Shown here piece by piece: positions 1 to 6,699 of a stretch of 9,403 nucleotides of DNA. A model generated the notes under the pieces. The model had not been told where the DNA came from and did no database searches. It saw nothing but the letters and a program-made list of their open reading frames with translations. How positions within the stretch are numbered: the first letter of the stretch is position 1; each line of letters opens with the position of its first letter. The stretch lies in the NCBI GenBank assembly GCA_947630775.1, contig CANRIY010000061.1, positions 1 to 9,403 of the forward strand. Direction: 5' to 3'. The DNA comes from an uncultured Clostridia bacterium (GTDB lineage: Bacteria; Bacillota; Clostridia; Christensenellales; Borkfalkiaceae). The position numbers and the translations under genes were made by a program.

Positions 1-1042
1 AGCCGCAATCCCGTCTGACATTGGGCACTTCCGCCAAAACTTCCTGCAATTTATCCTCTTTTCCCGCCTTTTTGAGCTGGTTCATGAGGTTGGAGAGCAT
101 GCCGCCGGGGACTTGGTAGATGAGCGTATTGACGTCCACCTGACGGACCTTCGGGTTGAGAACGCCCTCCTTTTCGAGATCTGCCGCAACCTTTTTGAAG
201 TGGTTTGCGATCGGAATGAGTTTGTTGAGGTCGATCCCCGTATCGTATTCTGTGCCTTTGAGCGTCGCAACGAGCGGTTCGGTCGCGGGCTGGGAGGTTC
301 CGTTCCCCAAGGGCGAAAGTGCGGTGTCCACGATATCCACGCCCGCGCGGATCGCCATCAGGTTCACCATATCCCCCGTTCCCGTCGTGTTGTGCGTATG
401 CAAATGCAGTTTCGTCTCGGGGCGGAGCGCCTTTTTGAGCGCAGAAACGAGCTCAAACGCGTCGAACGGCAAGAGCAGATTCGCCATATCCTTGATACAG
501 ATGTTGTCCGCACCCATATCTTCATACGTTTTGGCGAGACGGACGAAATACTCGAGGGTATGCACGGGGCTCGTCGTATAGGAGATCGCCGCCTCGGCAA
601 TGCCACGGGTCGGATCGGACGATTTGATCTGATCCCCGTACTTTTTGATCGCCCGCATGGACGCCTCGATGTTGCGGGGATCGTTGAGCGCATCGAACAC
701 GCGGATGACGCCGATGCCGTTTTCAAAACACTTTTCGATGAGTTTATCGACGAGATCGTCGGCATAGTTGCGGTATCCGAGAAGATTTTGCCCCCTGAGT
801 AGCATCTGGATGGGCGTCTTTTTGAGGTACCTTCTGAGGGTGCGGAGCCGCTCCCACGGGTCCTCGTTGAGGTAACGCATGCAGGAATCGAAGGTCGCGC
901 CGCCCCAGCCCTCGAGGGAATAATACCCCACGTCGTCGAGTTGGGAAAGCACGGGGATCATCTGTTCCGTCCGCATGCGTGTTGCGGCATGCGACTGGTG
1001 CGCATCCCGCAGGATCGTATCCATGATCATAACTTTTGACAT
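1..1042 (-). CDS. oadA: Oxaloacetate decarboxylase alpha subunit / pyruvate carboxylase subunit B-type carboxyltransferase (partial, cut by left edge)
   Basis: The protein transfers carboxyl between oxaloacetate/pyruvate and a biotin carrier. About 347 residues are visible from the start at 1042; the C-terminus lies off the left edge. Family motifs are in order: DTILRDAHQS near residues 8-17, RVFDALND near 114-121, the KDMA lysine (K184, carbamylated metal ligand in relatives), the HLHTH metal-binding histidines at 213-217, and VPGGMLSNL near 311-319. AAAGGAG lies just upstream of the ATG. It is the last visible gene of the operon, 22 bp after the beta subunit. The biotin domain is on a separate gene, so the protein need not carry its own at the missing end. 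The sequence cannot decide between oxaloacetate decarboxylase alpha, PycB and transcarboxylase 5S. The neighbouring Na+ pump subunit favours the membrane decarboxylase complex. Confidence in the family is high; confidence in the exact substrate direction is moderate. Confidence 0.93.
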   Translation of the reverse strand, partial: MSKVMIMDTILRDAHQSHAATRMRTEQMIPVLSQLDDVGYYSLEGWGGATFDSCMRYLNEDPWERLRTLRRYLKKTPIQMLLRGQNLLGYRNYADDLVDKLIEKCFENGIGVIRVFDALNDPRNIEASMRAIKKYGDQIKSSDPTRGIAEAAISYTTSPVHTLEYFVRLAKTYEDMGADNICIKDMANLLLPFDAFELVSALKKALRPETKLHLHTHNTTGTGDMVNLMAIRAGVDIVDTALSPLGNGTSQPATEPLVATLKGTEYDTGIDLNKLIPIANHFKKVAADLEKEGVLNPKVRQVDVNTLIYQVPGGMLSNLMNQLKKAGKEDKLQEVLAEVPNVRRDCG

Positions 1043-1064
1043 AGAAAACTCCTTTCTTTCCGCT

Positions 1065-2243
1065 CTACCAGATCGCCAGCAGGATCCCCGCCGCCAGCGC
1101 AGAGCCGATGACGCCCGCGACGTTTGGTCCCATCGCGTGCATTAAAAGATGGTTGGACGGATCGCTCTCCCGCCCGACGTCCTCGGAGATGCGCGCCGCC
1201 ATGGGAACGGCGGAAACGCCCGCGGAGCCGATGAGCGGGTTGATCTGCCCCTTCGTGATCTTGCACATCAGTTTTGCCGTAAGAATTCCGCCGATCGTGC
1301 CGAAATAGAACGCCACGACGCCGATGAGAATGATACTCAACGTATCCGTCGTCAGGAACACGTCCCCTTTCGCTTTACAGCCGACTGCGATCCCGAGGAA
1401 GATCGTCACAGTATTCATGAGTCCGTTCTGCGCCTGCGAGGAGAGCCGCTCCACAACGCCCGATTCGCGGAGCAGATTCCCGAGCATGAGCATCCCGAGA
1501 AGCGGGATCGCGTCGGGAACAATGATGCCGACGACAAGGGTGATCGCAATGGGGAAAATGATCTTTTCCGCCTTGCTGACCTGACGGAGGGGCCGCATGC
1601 GGATCATACGCTCTTTCTTTGTCGTAAGAAGGCGCATGATCGGCTTCTGGATCACGGGAATGAGCGCCATATAGGAGTATGCCGCAATGGCGATCATGGG
1701 GAGCAAGTTCCGCGCGAGCTGGTTCGCAACATAGATCGCCGTGGGTCCGTCCGCACCGCCGATGATGGCGATCGCCGCGGCTTCCGCGCCGCCGAACCCG
1801 AGCAGCATTGCGCCGAACAGTGCGACAAAGACGCCGAGCTGGGCGCCCGCGCCGATCAGCATGCTCTTCGGGTTTGCGATGAGCGGCCCGAAATCCGTCA
1901 TCGCGCCGATCCCGAGGAAGATGAGCGGCGGGTAGATGACTTTATCCACGCCGTAGTATAGATACCATAAAAGCCCGCGGTTTTCGACGAGGTCGTATGT
2001 GTGCGCTTCGTCGGTATATGTTCCCCAAAGCACCTTTTCCGCGCCGGGGATATTGATGAGAAACATTCCGAACGCGATCGGAAGTAAGAGCATGGGCTCG
2101 AATTTCTTGACGATCGCGAGGAACATGAGCACAAAGGAAATGGCGAGCATGACGTAATTCTGCCACGTCCCCTGCGAAAGTCCCATGGATTCCCACAGAT
2201 CGGAAAAGATCTTTCCGATATCGAGAGCAAGTAGATTCTGCAT
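1065..2243 (-). CDS. oadB: Na+-translocating carboxybiotin decarboxylase beta subunit
   Basis: This 392-residue polytopic membrane protein decarboxylates carboxybiotin and couples the reaction to Na+ export (OadB/MmdB/GcdB family). It is of normal length for the family. The signature GGADGPTAIY lies at residues 162-171; its aspartate (D165) matches the conserved carboxylate implicated in Na+ binding in Klebsiella OadB. NPLIGSAGVSAVP at 335-347 and HLLMHAMGPNVAGVIGSA at 365-382 are further conserved membrane segments. The ATG at 2243 is preceded by GGAGAGGG. It lies 12 bp after the biotin carrier gene and 22 bp before the alpha subunit gene. The beta subunit is common to oxaloacetate, methylmalonyl-CoA and glutaconyl-CoA decarboxylases, so it does not fix the substrate. 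The symbol follows the alpha subunit neighbour. Confidence 0.95.
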   Translation of the reverse strand: MQNLLALDIGKIFSDLWESMGLSQGTWQNYVMLAISFVLMFLAIVKKFEPMLLLPIAFGMFLINIPGAEKVLWGTYTDEAHTYDLVENRGLLWYLYYGVDKVIYPPLIFLGIGAMTDFGPLIANPKSMLIGAGAQLGVFVALFGAMLLGFGGAEAAAIAIIGGADGPTAIYVANQLARNLLPMIAIAAYSYMALIPVIQKPIMRLLTTKKERMIRMRPLRQVSKAEKIIFPIAITLVVGIIVPDAIPLLGMLMLGNLLRESGVVERLSSQAQNGLMNTVTIFLGIAVGCKAKGDVFLTTDTLSIILIGVVAFYFGTIGGILTAKLMCKITKGQINPLIGSAGVSAVPMAARISEDVGRESDPSNHLLMHAMGPNVAGVIGSALAAGILLAIW

Positions 2244-2255
2244 GACCCTCTCCGC

Positions 2256-2609
2256 TTATCCGATGAGCGCAAGAAGCGCGTCGGACTCGACGTTCGCCCC
2301 CTTCTGTACGTTGAATGTGACCACGCCGTCGCAGGGCGAAGTGATGTCGTTGTCCATCTTCATCGCCTCGAGCACGAGGATGGGCTGATCCTTTTTGACG
2401 GAAGCCCCGTTTTCGACCAAAAGATTTTTGATCATTCCGGGGAAGGGAGAAAGCACTTTGGTCCCCTTTCCGCCCGTGGGCGAGGGTGCGGGGGAAGGAG
2501 CGGGCGCAGACGCCGCAAGCGGCACTGCCTTGGACGCAGCAGTCCCGCCGACCTCTTCCACGCCGACGTCATATTGTTTTCCGTTGACCGTGATGATAAA
2601 ATTACGCAT
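2256..2609 (-). CDS. Biotin carboxyl carrier protein of the decarboxylase complex
   Basis: This 117-residue protein carries biotin between carboxyltransferase and the membrane decarboxylase. A short N-terminal beta segment (MRNFIITVNGKQYDV) is followed by a flexible Ala/Pro/Ser linker at about residues 22-49, then a biotinyl domain at about 51-117. The EAMKM motif is at 81-85, giving K84 as the biotinylation site. The N-terminal segment and linker resemble the separate biotin subunits of methylmalonyl-CoA and glutaconyl-CoA decarboxylases (MmdC/GcdC). GTAAGGAG lies at a normal distance before the ATG at 2609. It sits between the small anchor subunit and the beta subunit genes. It is the only biotin domain visible in the operon, so both carboxyltransferases probably use it. 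Confidence 0.94.
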   Translation of the reverse strand: MRNFIITVNGKQYDVGVEEVGGTAASKAVPLAASAPAPSPAPSPTGGKGTKVLSPFPGMIKNLLVENGASVKKDQPILVLEAMKMDNDITSPCDGVVTFNVQKGANVESDALLALIG

Positions 2610-2636
2610 AGTTCAAACTCCTTACAATGGGAAAAT

Positions 2637-2966
2637 TCAGATTTTCTTGATGCGGCGGACGATAAAATCGCACTTGACGTCTTCCGTTTGGTAAAACGCC
2701 ATAAGCGCCGCCGTGATCGCCGCCACCGTCTCGGGGGAGATCTCATCGGGATCGGAGAACGGATGCGGGATATTCTCCCGCACTTCCGGGAGCTCCGCAT
2801 TCTTGGGCGCTTTCTTCGCGGAAGATACCTTCTTCATGACAAGCCCGAGAAGGGTAAAGAGCACAACGAGGAACGCGATCCCCACGATGACGAACACATA
2901 GCCGAAAACGGAATAAAACGCGCCTTCGCCCAGATCTACCTTAAAAAAACTGTCTAAAAGATTCAT
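2637..2966 (-). CDS. OadG-like small membrane subunit of Na+-pumping decarboxylase
   Basis: This 109-residue protein has one strong membrane helix (about residues 20-45, hydrophobic from YVFVIVGIAF onward), a basic stretch KKVSSAKK just after it, and a soluble tail. The tail includes DEISPETVAAITAALMAF, a pattern I associate with OadG/MmdD gamma-delta subunits, which hold the carboxyltransferase to the membrane pump. I chose the ATG at 2966 because GAGG sits 7 bp upstream and this start leaves a 4-bp gap after the carboxyltransferase stop. A start 15 bp further upstream would overlap that stop and has no better ribosome site. The family call rests on size, topology and position more than on sequence identity. 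Confidence 0.82.
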   Translation of the reverse strand: MNLLDSFFKVDLGEGAFYSVFGYVFVIVGIAFLVVLFTLLGLVMKKVSSAKKAPKNAELPEVRENIPHPFSDPDEISPETVAAITAALMAFYQTEDVKCDFIVRRIKKI

Positions 2967-2970
2967 GGCG

Positions 2971-4305
2971 TTACCTCGCAAGCGTTTGAAGGGACGCGAT
3001 CAGGTACTGTTTCAAAAATTGGGGTTCGATGATATTGTCGAGATACCCCCCTTCCGCCGCATGGAAAGGATCGGCGATCTCTTCGGCATATTTTTGGGAA
3101 GCTCCCTTTTCGCCGAATTCGATCTGCGCGCCCGTTTCGCTCTCAAAAAGGGAGATCTGCGCCGTCGCGAGGGCGTACGTATAGTCGAATCCGACGGACT
3201 TTGCGGCAAACAGGCTGTATCCGAGCCCCACGGCTTTTCCCGTGACGACGGCAATTTTCGCCGTATCGATGGCGTCGAGCATGGAGAGATACTCCGCGAT
3301 CTCTTTGAGAACAGCGCTGTCGTTCACGGCAAGCGTATTTTCCACACCGACGCAATCGACAAAGGTCACGAAAGGCAGCCCATAGCAGCAGGCGAACTCC
3401 GCAAAGTTCCTGATCTTTTTCACATTCTGCGCATTGAGGGCGACATGATCGAACAAGACCGCCGCGACGGCGATCCCGCCGATGCGCCCGAGCACCGTTT
3501 TGACTTCGGGACAGGAATTTGCGCCGAGCTCCACGCTCTCCTCGAAGAGCGCCTTGATCGCAGCTGCATCCGACGACCCGTTGAGCGCGGGGATCGTCTC
3601 GTTGAGTTCCGCATCCGTGACGGGAAGATTGACATAATCGCAGATCTGCAGAATTTTAGCGGAGGCTTCCCGCATGTCGGAGACTTCGATCGCGGGCAAA
3701 ACCGCATTTTTGAGGGTGGAATATCCCCCCACCTCGGCAGCTTTCAAATTTTGGTTCTCCCTCGCGGAGAGAACGAGCGGCGAAGAGAGACACAGGGCGC
3801 TCCCCTTCGGAAACAGCACGCAGTCGCACACGCTCGCGAGCGCTGCGGAGGAGCCGTACACATCGCCGAGAAGGACGGCAAACTGCAAAACGCTCCCTTT
3901 GAGCCCCGTCGCCTTCAACAGCAGGGTCGAGATCCCCTCGAGCACATTCACCCCCTCCCCGACGCGCACACCGTGCGATTCGAGCAGGTAGACGACGGGC
4001 GTTCCGTTCTTTTCGGCGGCGGAGAGCGTCTTTGCGATCTTTTCGCAATTCCCCTTGGAGAGTCCGCCATAGGAGACCGCAAAGTTTTGGGCGACGATAT
4101 AAAAGGGATACCCGCCGATCGTGGCAAACCCGGTCACCACGCCCTCGCCGAACGCATCCTCCCCGTCTGCGCCCTTCGAAAAGCTGAACGCGGACAGCTC
4201 CACAAAGCTGTCTTCGTCGCAGAGCGCGGCGATTTCGGCGCGGACGCCCCGTCCCGCCTCTTTTACCGCCTCTTTCCGACTGCGCAACAAAGAAATTTTA
4301 TCCAT
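2971..4305 (-). CDS. Divergent acyl-CoA carboxyltransferase (MmdA/propionyl-CoA carboxylase beta-like)
   Basis: At 444 residues this is about 70 shorter than the usual 510-520 of MmdA/PccB proteins. The two-lobed crotonase-like layout is recognisable: an N-lobe with EDSFVEL (31-37), GEGVVTGFATIGG (53-65), VAQNFAVSYGG (71-81) and ESHGVRVGEGV (109-119), and a C-lobe with VLGRIGGIAVA (271-281), FVTFVDCVG (312-320) and VVTGKAVGLGYSLFAAK (353-369). Compared with the family, the glycine-rich oxyanion motifs are altered: SGGARIQEG reads SHGVRVGEG, and the C-lobe AYGGAY reads AVGLGY. It is the first gene of the operon, with GAGG 6 bp before the ATG at 4305. By position it would pass carboxyl groups between a CoA thioester and the shared biotin carrier. 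The substrate cannot be named from sequence, and the altered motifs leave open a non-CoA substrate or a structural role. Confidence 0.85.
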   Translation of the reverse strand: MDKISLLRSRKEAVKEAGRGVRAEIAALCDEDSFVELSAFSFSKGADGEDAFGEGVVTGFATIGGYPFYIVAQNFAVSYGGLSKGNCEKIAKTLSAAEKNGTPVVYLLESHGVRVGEGVNVLEGISTLLLKATGLKGSVLQFAVLLGDVYGSSAALASVCDCVLFPKGSALCLSSPLVLSARENQNLKAAEVGGYSTLKNAVLPAIEVSDMREASAKILQICDYVNLPVTDAELNETIPALNGSSDAAAIKALFEESVELGANSCPEVKTVLGRIGGIAVAAVLFDHVALNAQNVKKIRNFAEFACCYGLPFVTFVDCVGVENTLAVNDSAVLKEIAEYLSMLDAIDTAKIAVVTGKAVGLGYSLFAAKSVGFDYTYALATAQISLFESETGAQIEFGEKGASQKYAEEIADPFHAAEGGYLDNIIEPQFLKQYLIASLQTLAR

Positions 4306-4351
4306 TCATAACCTCTTCATGAAGAAAAAATCCCAATTTTTACCGCATACC

Positions 4352-4380
4352 ATTATACAAGATATGCGCCCGAAAAGCAA
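4352..4380 (-). promoter_or_regulatory. Promoter of the decarboxylase operon
   Basis: On the minus strand, TTGCTT (4375-4380) and TATAAT (4352-4357) are separated by exactly 17 bp. The start point would fall near 4345, giving a leader of about 40 nt before the ATG at 4305. No other strong promoter was seen before the later genes of the operon. Confidence 0.8.
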
Positions 4381-4410
4381 GCGTACACACAAGATTTTCC
4401 AAAAAATTCC

Positions 4411-4446
4411 ATAACAAAAAATAACCCGCCGACGTTTGTCGGCGGG
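4411..4446 (-). terminator. Intrinsic terminator after the lipoprotein gene
   Basis: The 9-bp perfect stem CCCGCCGAC/GTCGGCGGG with a 4-nt loop (4425-4446) is followed on the minus strand by TTATTTTTTGTTAT. It lies 24 bp after the lipoprotein stop and upstream of the operon promoter at 4352-4380, so it insulates the two transcription units. Confidence 0.88.
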
Positions 4447-4470
4447 CGCAGGATCTTTCGAAAAAAGATG

Positions 4471-4824
4471 TTATTTTGTTTCGTCCGACATATCAAGCAC
4501 AAAATCGGAAAAAGCTACCGAACCTCTGAATGGCGGGTGTCCCAAATAAACATTCGCAGACACAAAACCATCTGAAATCGAACAACGCTTTACAATCTCT
4601 GTTGAGACATAATGAGGGAGAGAAGCCCCTCCCATTCCGCCGCCGTTCAGCACAGTACGCACCATTCCGTCATCAACCGCATCGGTCGTGCCTTCCCCAT
4701 TCGTGTCGTTGCCGTCGCTCTCGGTTGCGCCTTCCCTGTCACGATTCAAAGAAGGGTCAAGGATGCTACAACCGCTAATGAACAATAGAGAAACTATCAT
4801 AAGGCATATCAGCAATTTCTTCAT
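4471..4824 (-). CDS. Small lipoprotein of unknown function
   Basis: This 117-residue protein begins with a type II signal peptide: MKKLL, a hydrophobic core, then FISGC with the lipidated cysteine at about residue 19. The mature part starts with an acidic, Gly/Asn/Thr-rich low-complexity linker (about 25-55, ESDGNDTNGEG). A short, probably folded tail follows, containing LPHYVSTEIVKRC and VAFSDFVLDMSDE. I recognise no domain. The ATG at 4824 was chosen over an in-frame ATG at 4854 because the signal peptide begins there. The GGGGGCG upstream is only a fair ribosome site. It follows the VTT membrane protein gene by 110 bp on the same strand and may be co-transcribed with it; I saw no convincing promoter in the gap. 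Confidence 0.75.
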   Translation of the reverse strand: MKKLLICLMIVSLLFISGCSILDPSLNRDREGATESDGNDTNGEGTTDAVDDGMVRTVLNGGGMGGASLPHYVSTEIVKRCSISDGFVSANVYLGHPPFRGSVAFSDFVLDMSDETK

Positions 4825-4934
4825 GGATCGCCCCCAATCTATCGATCGGATCACCGTTTACCCATTCCGTAACCGATTACGCCTTAAAAACGTTTCGGGG
4901 AATCCTTTTGTGACATGCGGCGTGTTATTTGGGA

Positions 4935-5936
4935 CTATTTTTCGTCTTCTTCTCCTTTCTTCTCCGCGTCGGGCTCCTTCTCAACGCCCTTCGAGACGAT
5001 CGTACCATCGGGGCCCACGACTTCGAGGGTAAAGTCGCCCTTCTTTTTCTTCTCCTCGACGCGGGTCTCCCGATGGAATTTCTTCTCGAACCAGCCGAGG
5101 ATAGCGTCGGATTTGCGGTACAGAAACACAAAGAGCACGATCACGAGAGCAAACAGGATCCCCCAAATCAGGAGTCCCCACCACGTATCGAAGGGAATGA
5201 GCGTGATGGAATAGCTGGTCGTAAATATCGCGAGCACCCGCGAGATCAGAATGACGGCAAGGAAAAACCAAACGGACATCGACGAAAACCCTGCGACAAA
5301 GCAGAGAATGTCGTCGGGGAATACGGGGAGCAAAAACATCGCCGAAAGGAGAAGTTTATCCTTCCCCTTGATTTTTTTGAGCCACTTTTCGAGGGTCTCT
5401 TGCCCCACCATCCACGCGACGACGCGGACGCCCGCATATCTGCCGATAAGGAACGCGACGAGCGAACCGATCACAATCCCCGCCAGGCTGTAAAGGCTCC
5501 CCTGCAGCGGTCCGAACAGCGCCGTCCCCGCGACGACCGTCACCGTGCTCGGGATGGGCAGGATCACGACCTGTAAAAATTGTAAAGAGATGAAGAGCGC
5601 GGTCATCCAGCTGCCCGCACGTTCGATATAAGAGGCAAAACTGCCTTCGTCCCGCATGATCTCGAGAAATCCAGTTTCGAGAAGGATATAAAAGCCGATG
5701 AGAAGAAAATCAAACAGGACATAAGCGGTGATACAGCACTTATAGACGACCTGCTTTTTCAGGAAATAAAAAATAAGATCGACGGAAAGGAGCGCGGCGT
5801 TGACAAGGGTCGACAATACTGCCACCGTCCAAAACAGCCACGGCGCCCAATCGGTAAAGAAGCGGAGAGACAAAACCAAAAAGGTTTCGAAGAGTGCCGC
5901 CGCAAGCAGGATCCCGATGATATGCAAAATTTTCAT
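4935..5936 (-). CDS. VTT-domain (TVP38/TMEM64, DedA-like) membrane protein
   Basis: Starting at MKILHIIG this is a 333-residue polytopic protein. It has several N-terminal membrane helices, then the VTT core: PIPSTVTVVAGTALFGPLQG (about 128-147), GSLVAFLIGRYAG (157-169) and FLLPVFPDDILCFVAG (201-216). A last helix is followed by a long charged tail (about 275-333) rich in Lys and Glu. Relatives act in lipid scrambling or transport and membrane homeostasis; no substrate can be inferred here. The start is uncertain. ATGs at 6005 and 5978 are in frame, and none has an ideal ribosome site. GGGGAGG precedes the chosen one at a long 14-nt spacing. A -10-like TATACT (5986-5991) would place the transcript start near 5979. 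The gene follows ribonuclease HI on the same strand. The extra N-terminal helices and the tail are accessory to the core domain. Confidence 0.85.
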   Translation of the reverse strand: MKILHIIGILLAAALFETFLVLSLRFFTDWAPWLFWTVAVLSTLVNAALLSVDLIFYFLKKQVVYKCCITAYVLFDFLLIGFYILLETGFLEIMRDEGSFASYIERAGSWMTALFISLQFLQVVILPIPSTVTVVAGTALFGPLQGSLYSLAGIVIGSLVAFLIGRYAGVRVVAWMVGQETLEKWLKKIKGKDKLLLSAMFLLPVFPDDILCFVAGFSSMSVWFFLAVILISRVLAIFTTSYSITLIPFDTWWGLLIWGILFALVIVLFVFLYRKSDAILGWFEKKFHRETRVEEKKKKGDFTLEVVGPDGTIVSKGVEKEPDAEKKGEEDEK

Positions 5937-6021
5937 TGCTGCAAGGAATGCCTCCCCTTTGCCTTTCACGCCTTCCATACCATATAGTATATCTCCGAAA
6001 GGCATCTTTTATAAGTAAAAA

Positions 6022-6456
6022 CTACGCCTGAGGAATGGCGGCACGCGCCAGTGCGTCGCATTTGTTGTTGAGTTCGTCGTCCGCATGCCCCTTGACTTTA
6101 TGAAAAACGACCTGATGCTTCCGCGTGAGCGCCAGAAGCTCCCGCCAGAGATCATCGTTCAGGACGGGTTTTCTGTCCGCCTTTTTCCAGCCGCACTTCT
6201 CCCATGCGGCGACCCAACCTTGGAGAAACGCATTCACAATGTACGCGGAATCCGAATAGATCTCCACCTCGCAGGGATATTTCAGCCTTTTGAGCCCCTC
6301 GATCACGGCTGTCAGCTCCATACGGTTGTTCGTCGTTTCAGCGTCCCCGCCCGAAAGCTCCGCGCTGTGCTCCCCGTAGAGCAGCACTGCGCCCCATCCG
6401 CCCGCACCGGGGTTTCCCGAACACGCGCCGTCTGTGTATAGCGTCACTTTTTTCAT
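6022..6456 (-). CDS. rnhA: Ribonuclease HI
   Basis: This 144-residue enzyme cleaves the RNA strand of RNA-DNA hybrids (Okazaki primers, R-loops). All catalytic residues are present: D9 in YTDGACSGNPG, E47 in NNRMELTA, D69 in YSDSAYI, H124 in KVKGHADDE and D134 in NKCDALA. These line up with E. coli D10, E48, D70, H124 and D134. The WVAAWEKCGWKKADRKPV stretch (81-98) is the basic handle region of the long-handled E. coli type. The ATG at 6456 is the start because MKKVTLYTDG is the family N-terminus; residues encoded further upstream are promoter DNA. There is no ribosome binding site, and the promoter is so close that the message should begin at the ATG itself. Confidence 0.96.
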   Translation of the reverse strand: MKKVTLYTDGACSGNPGAGGWGAVLLYGEHSAELSGGDAETTNNRMELTAVIEGLKRLKYPCEVEIYSDSAYIVNAFLQGWVAAWEKCGWKKADRKPVLNDDLWRELLALTRKHQVVFHKVKGHADDELNNKCDALARAAIPQA

Positions 6457-6462
6457 AAAAGT

Positions 6463-6491
6463 ATTGTAAATCATTTTCGGCAAGAAGTCAA
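6463..6491 (-). promoter_or_regulatory. Promoter of rnhA, placed for a leaderless mRNA
   Basis: On the minus strand, TTGACT (6486-6491) and TACAAT (6463-6468) have a 17-bp spacer. Only six bases (ACTTTT) separate the -10 box from the ATG at 6456, so the predicted transcription start coincides with the A of the start codon. Confidence 0.78.
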
Positions 6492-6525
6492 GGAGAAATT
6501 TCTTCTCCGAATTTTTTTCGCGTAT

Positions 6526-6554
6526 TTGACTTTTGCGGAAAAAAGTGATATCAT
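6526..6554 (+). promoter_or_regulatory. Divergent promoter of the MATE gene
   Basis: TTGACT (6526-6531) and TATCAT (6549-6554) have a 17-bp spacer on the plus strand. The start point would be near 6561, giving a leader of about 139 nt before the MATE ATG at 6700. The -35 boxes of this promoter and of the rnhA promoter are only about 35 bp apart, back to back. Confidence 0.75.
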
Positions 6555-6560
6555 AAAAGA

Positions 6561-6699
6561 ACAATCGAATAAGGCTTAACGACACATGTGGCGCATTTGT
6601 GCGTAAATCTGATTACGGTACAAAGCGTTCACAGGCGTCGTTTTTTATTAAGAGCGGCACTGCGTTTTGTATGTGCCGTTTTGCTTTTCGGAGGAATTT
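6561..6699 (+). promoter_or_regulatory. Structured 5' leader of the MATE gene, possible attenuator
   Basis: Two structures stand out. AACGAC (6578-6583) can close with GTCGTT (6637-6642), enclosing a small CGCA/TGCG hairpin, and is followed directly by a T run (6641-6646). Further on, AGAGCGGCAC (6651-6660) pairs with GTGCCGTTTT (6673-6682) and is followed by GCTTTTC, directly before the ribosome site GGAGG (6690-6694) and the ATG at 6700. This could be a transcription attenuator or a translation-blocking helix. I cannot match it to a known riboswitch class. Confidence 0.4.

Noticed and set aside
113..802. 229-codon plus-strand frame and similar long plus-strand frames opposite the decarboxylase operon (for example 1149-1961 and 2965-4311).
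   Set aside because: They are antisense shadows of GC-rich genes with clear family matches on the minus strand.
6457..6585. 43-residue N-terminal extension of ribonuclease HI.
   Set aside because: This DNA holds the promoter pair, and the family N-terminus begins at the ATG at 6456.
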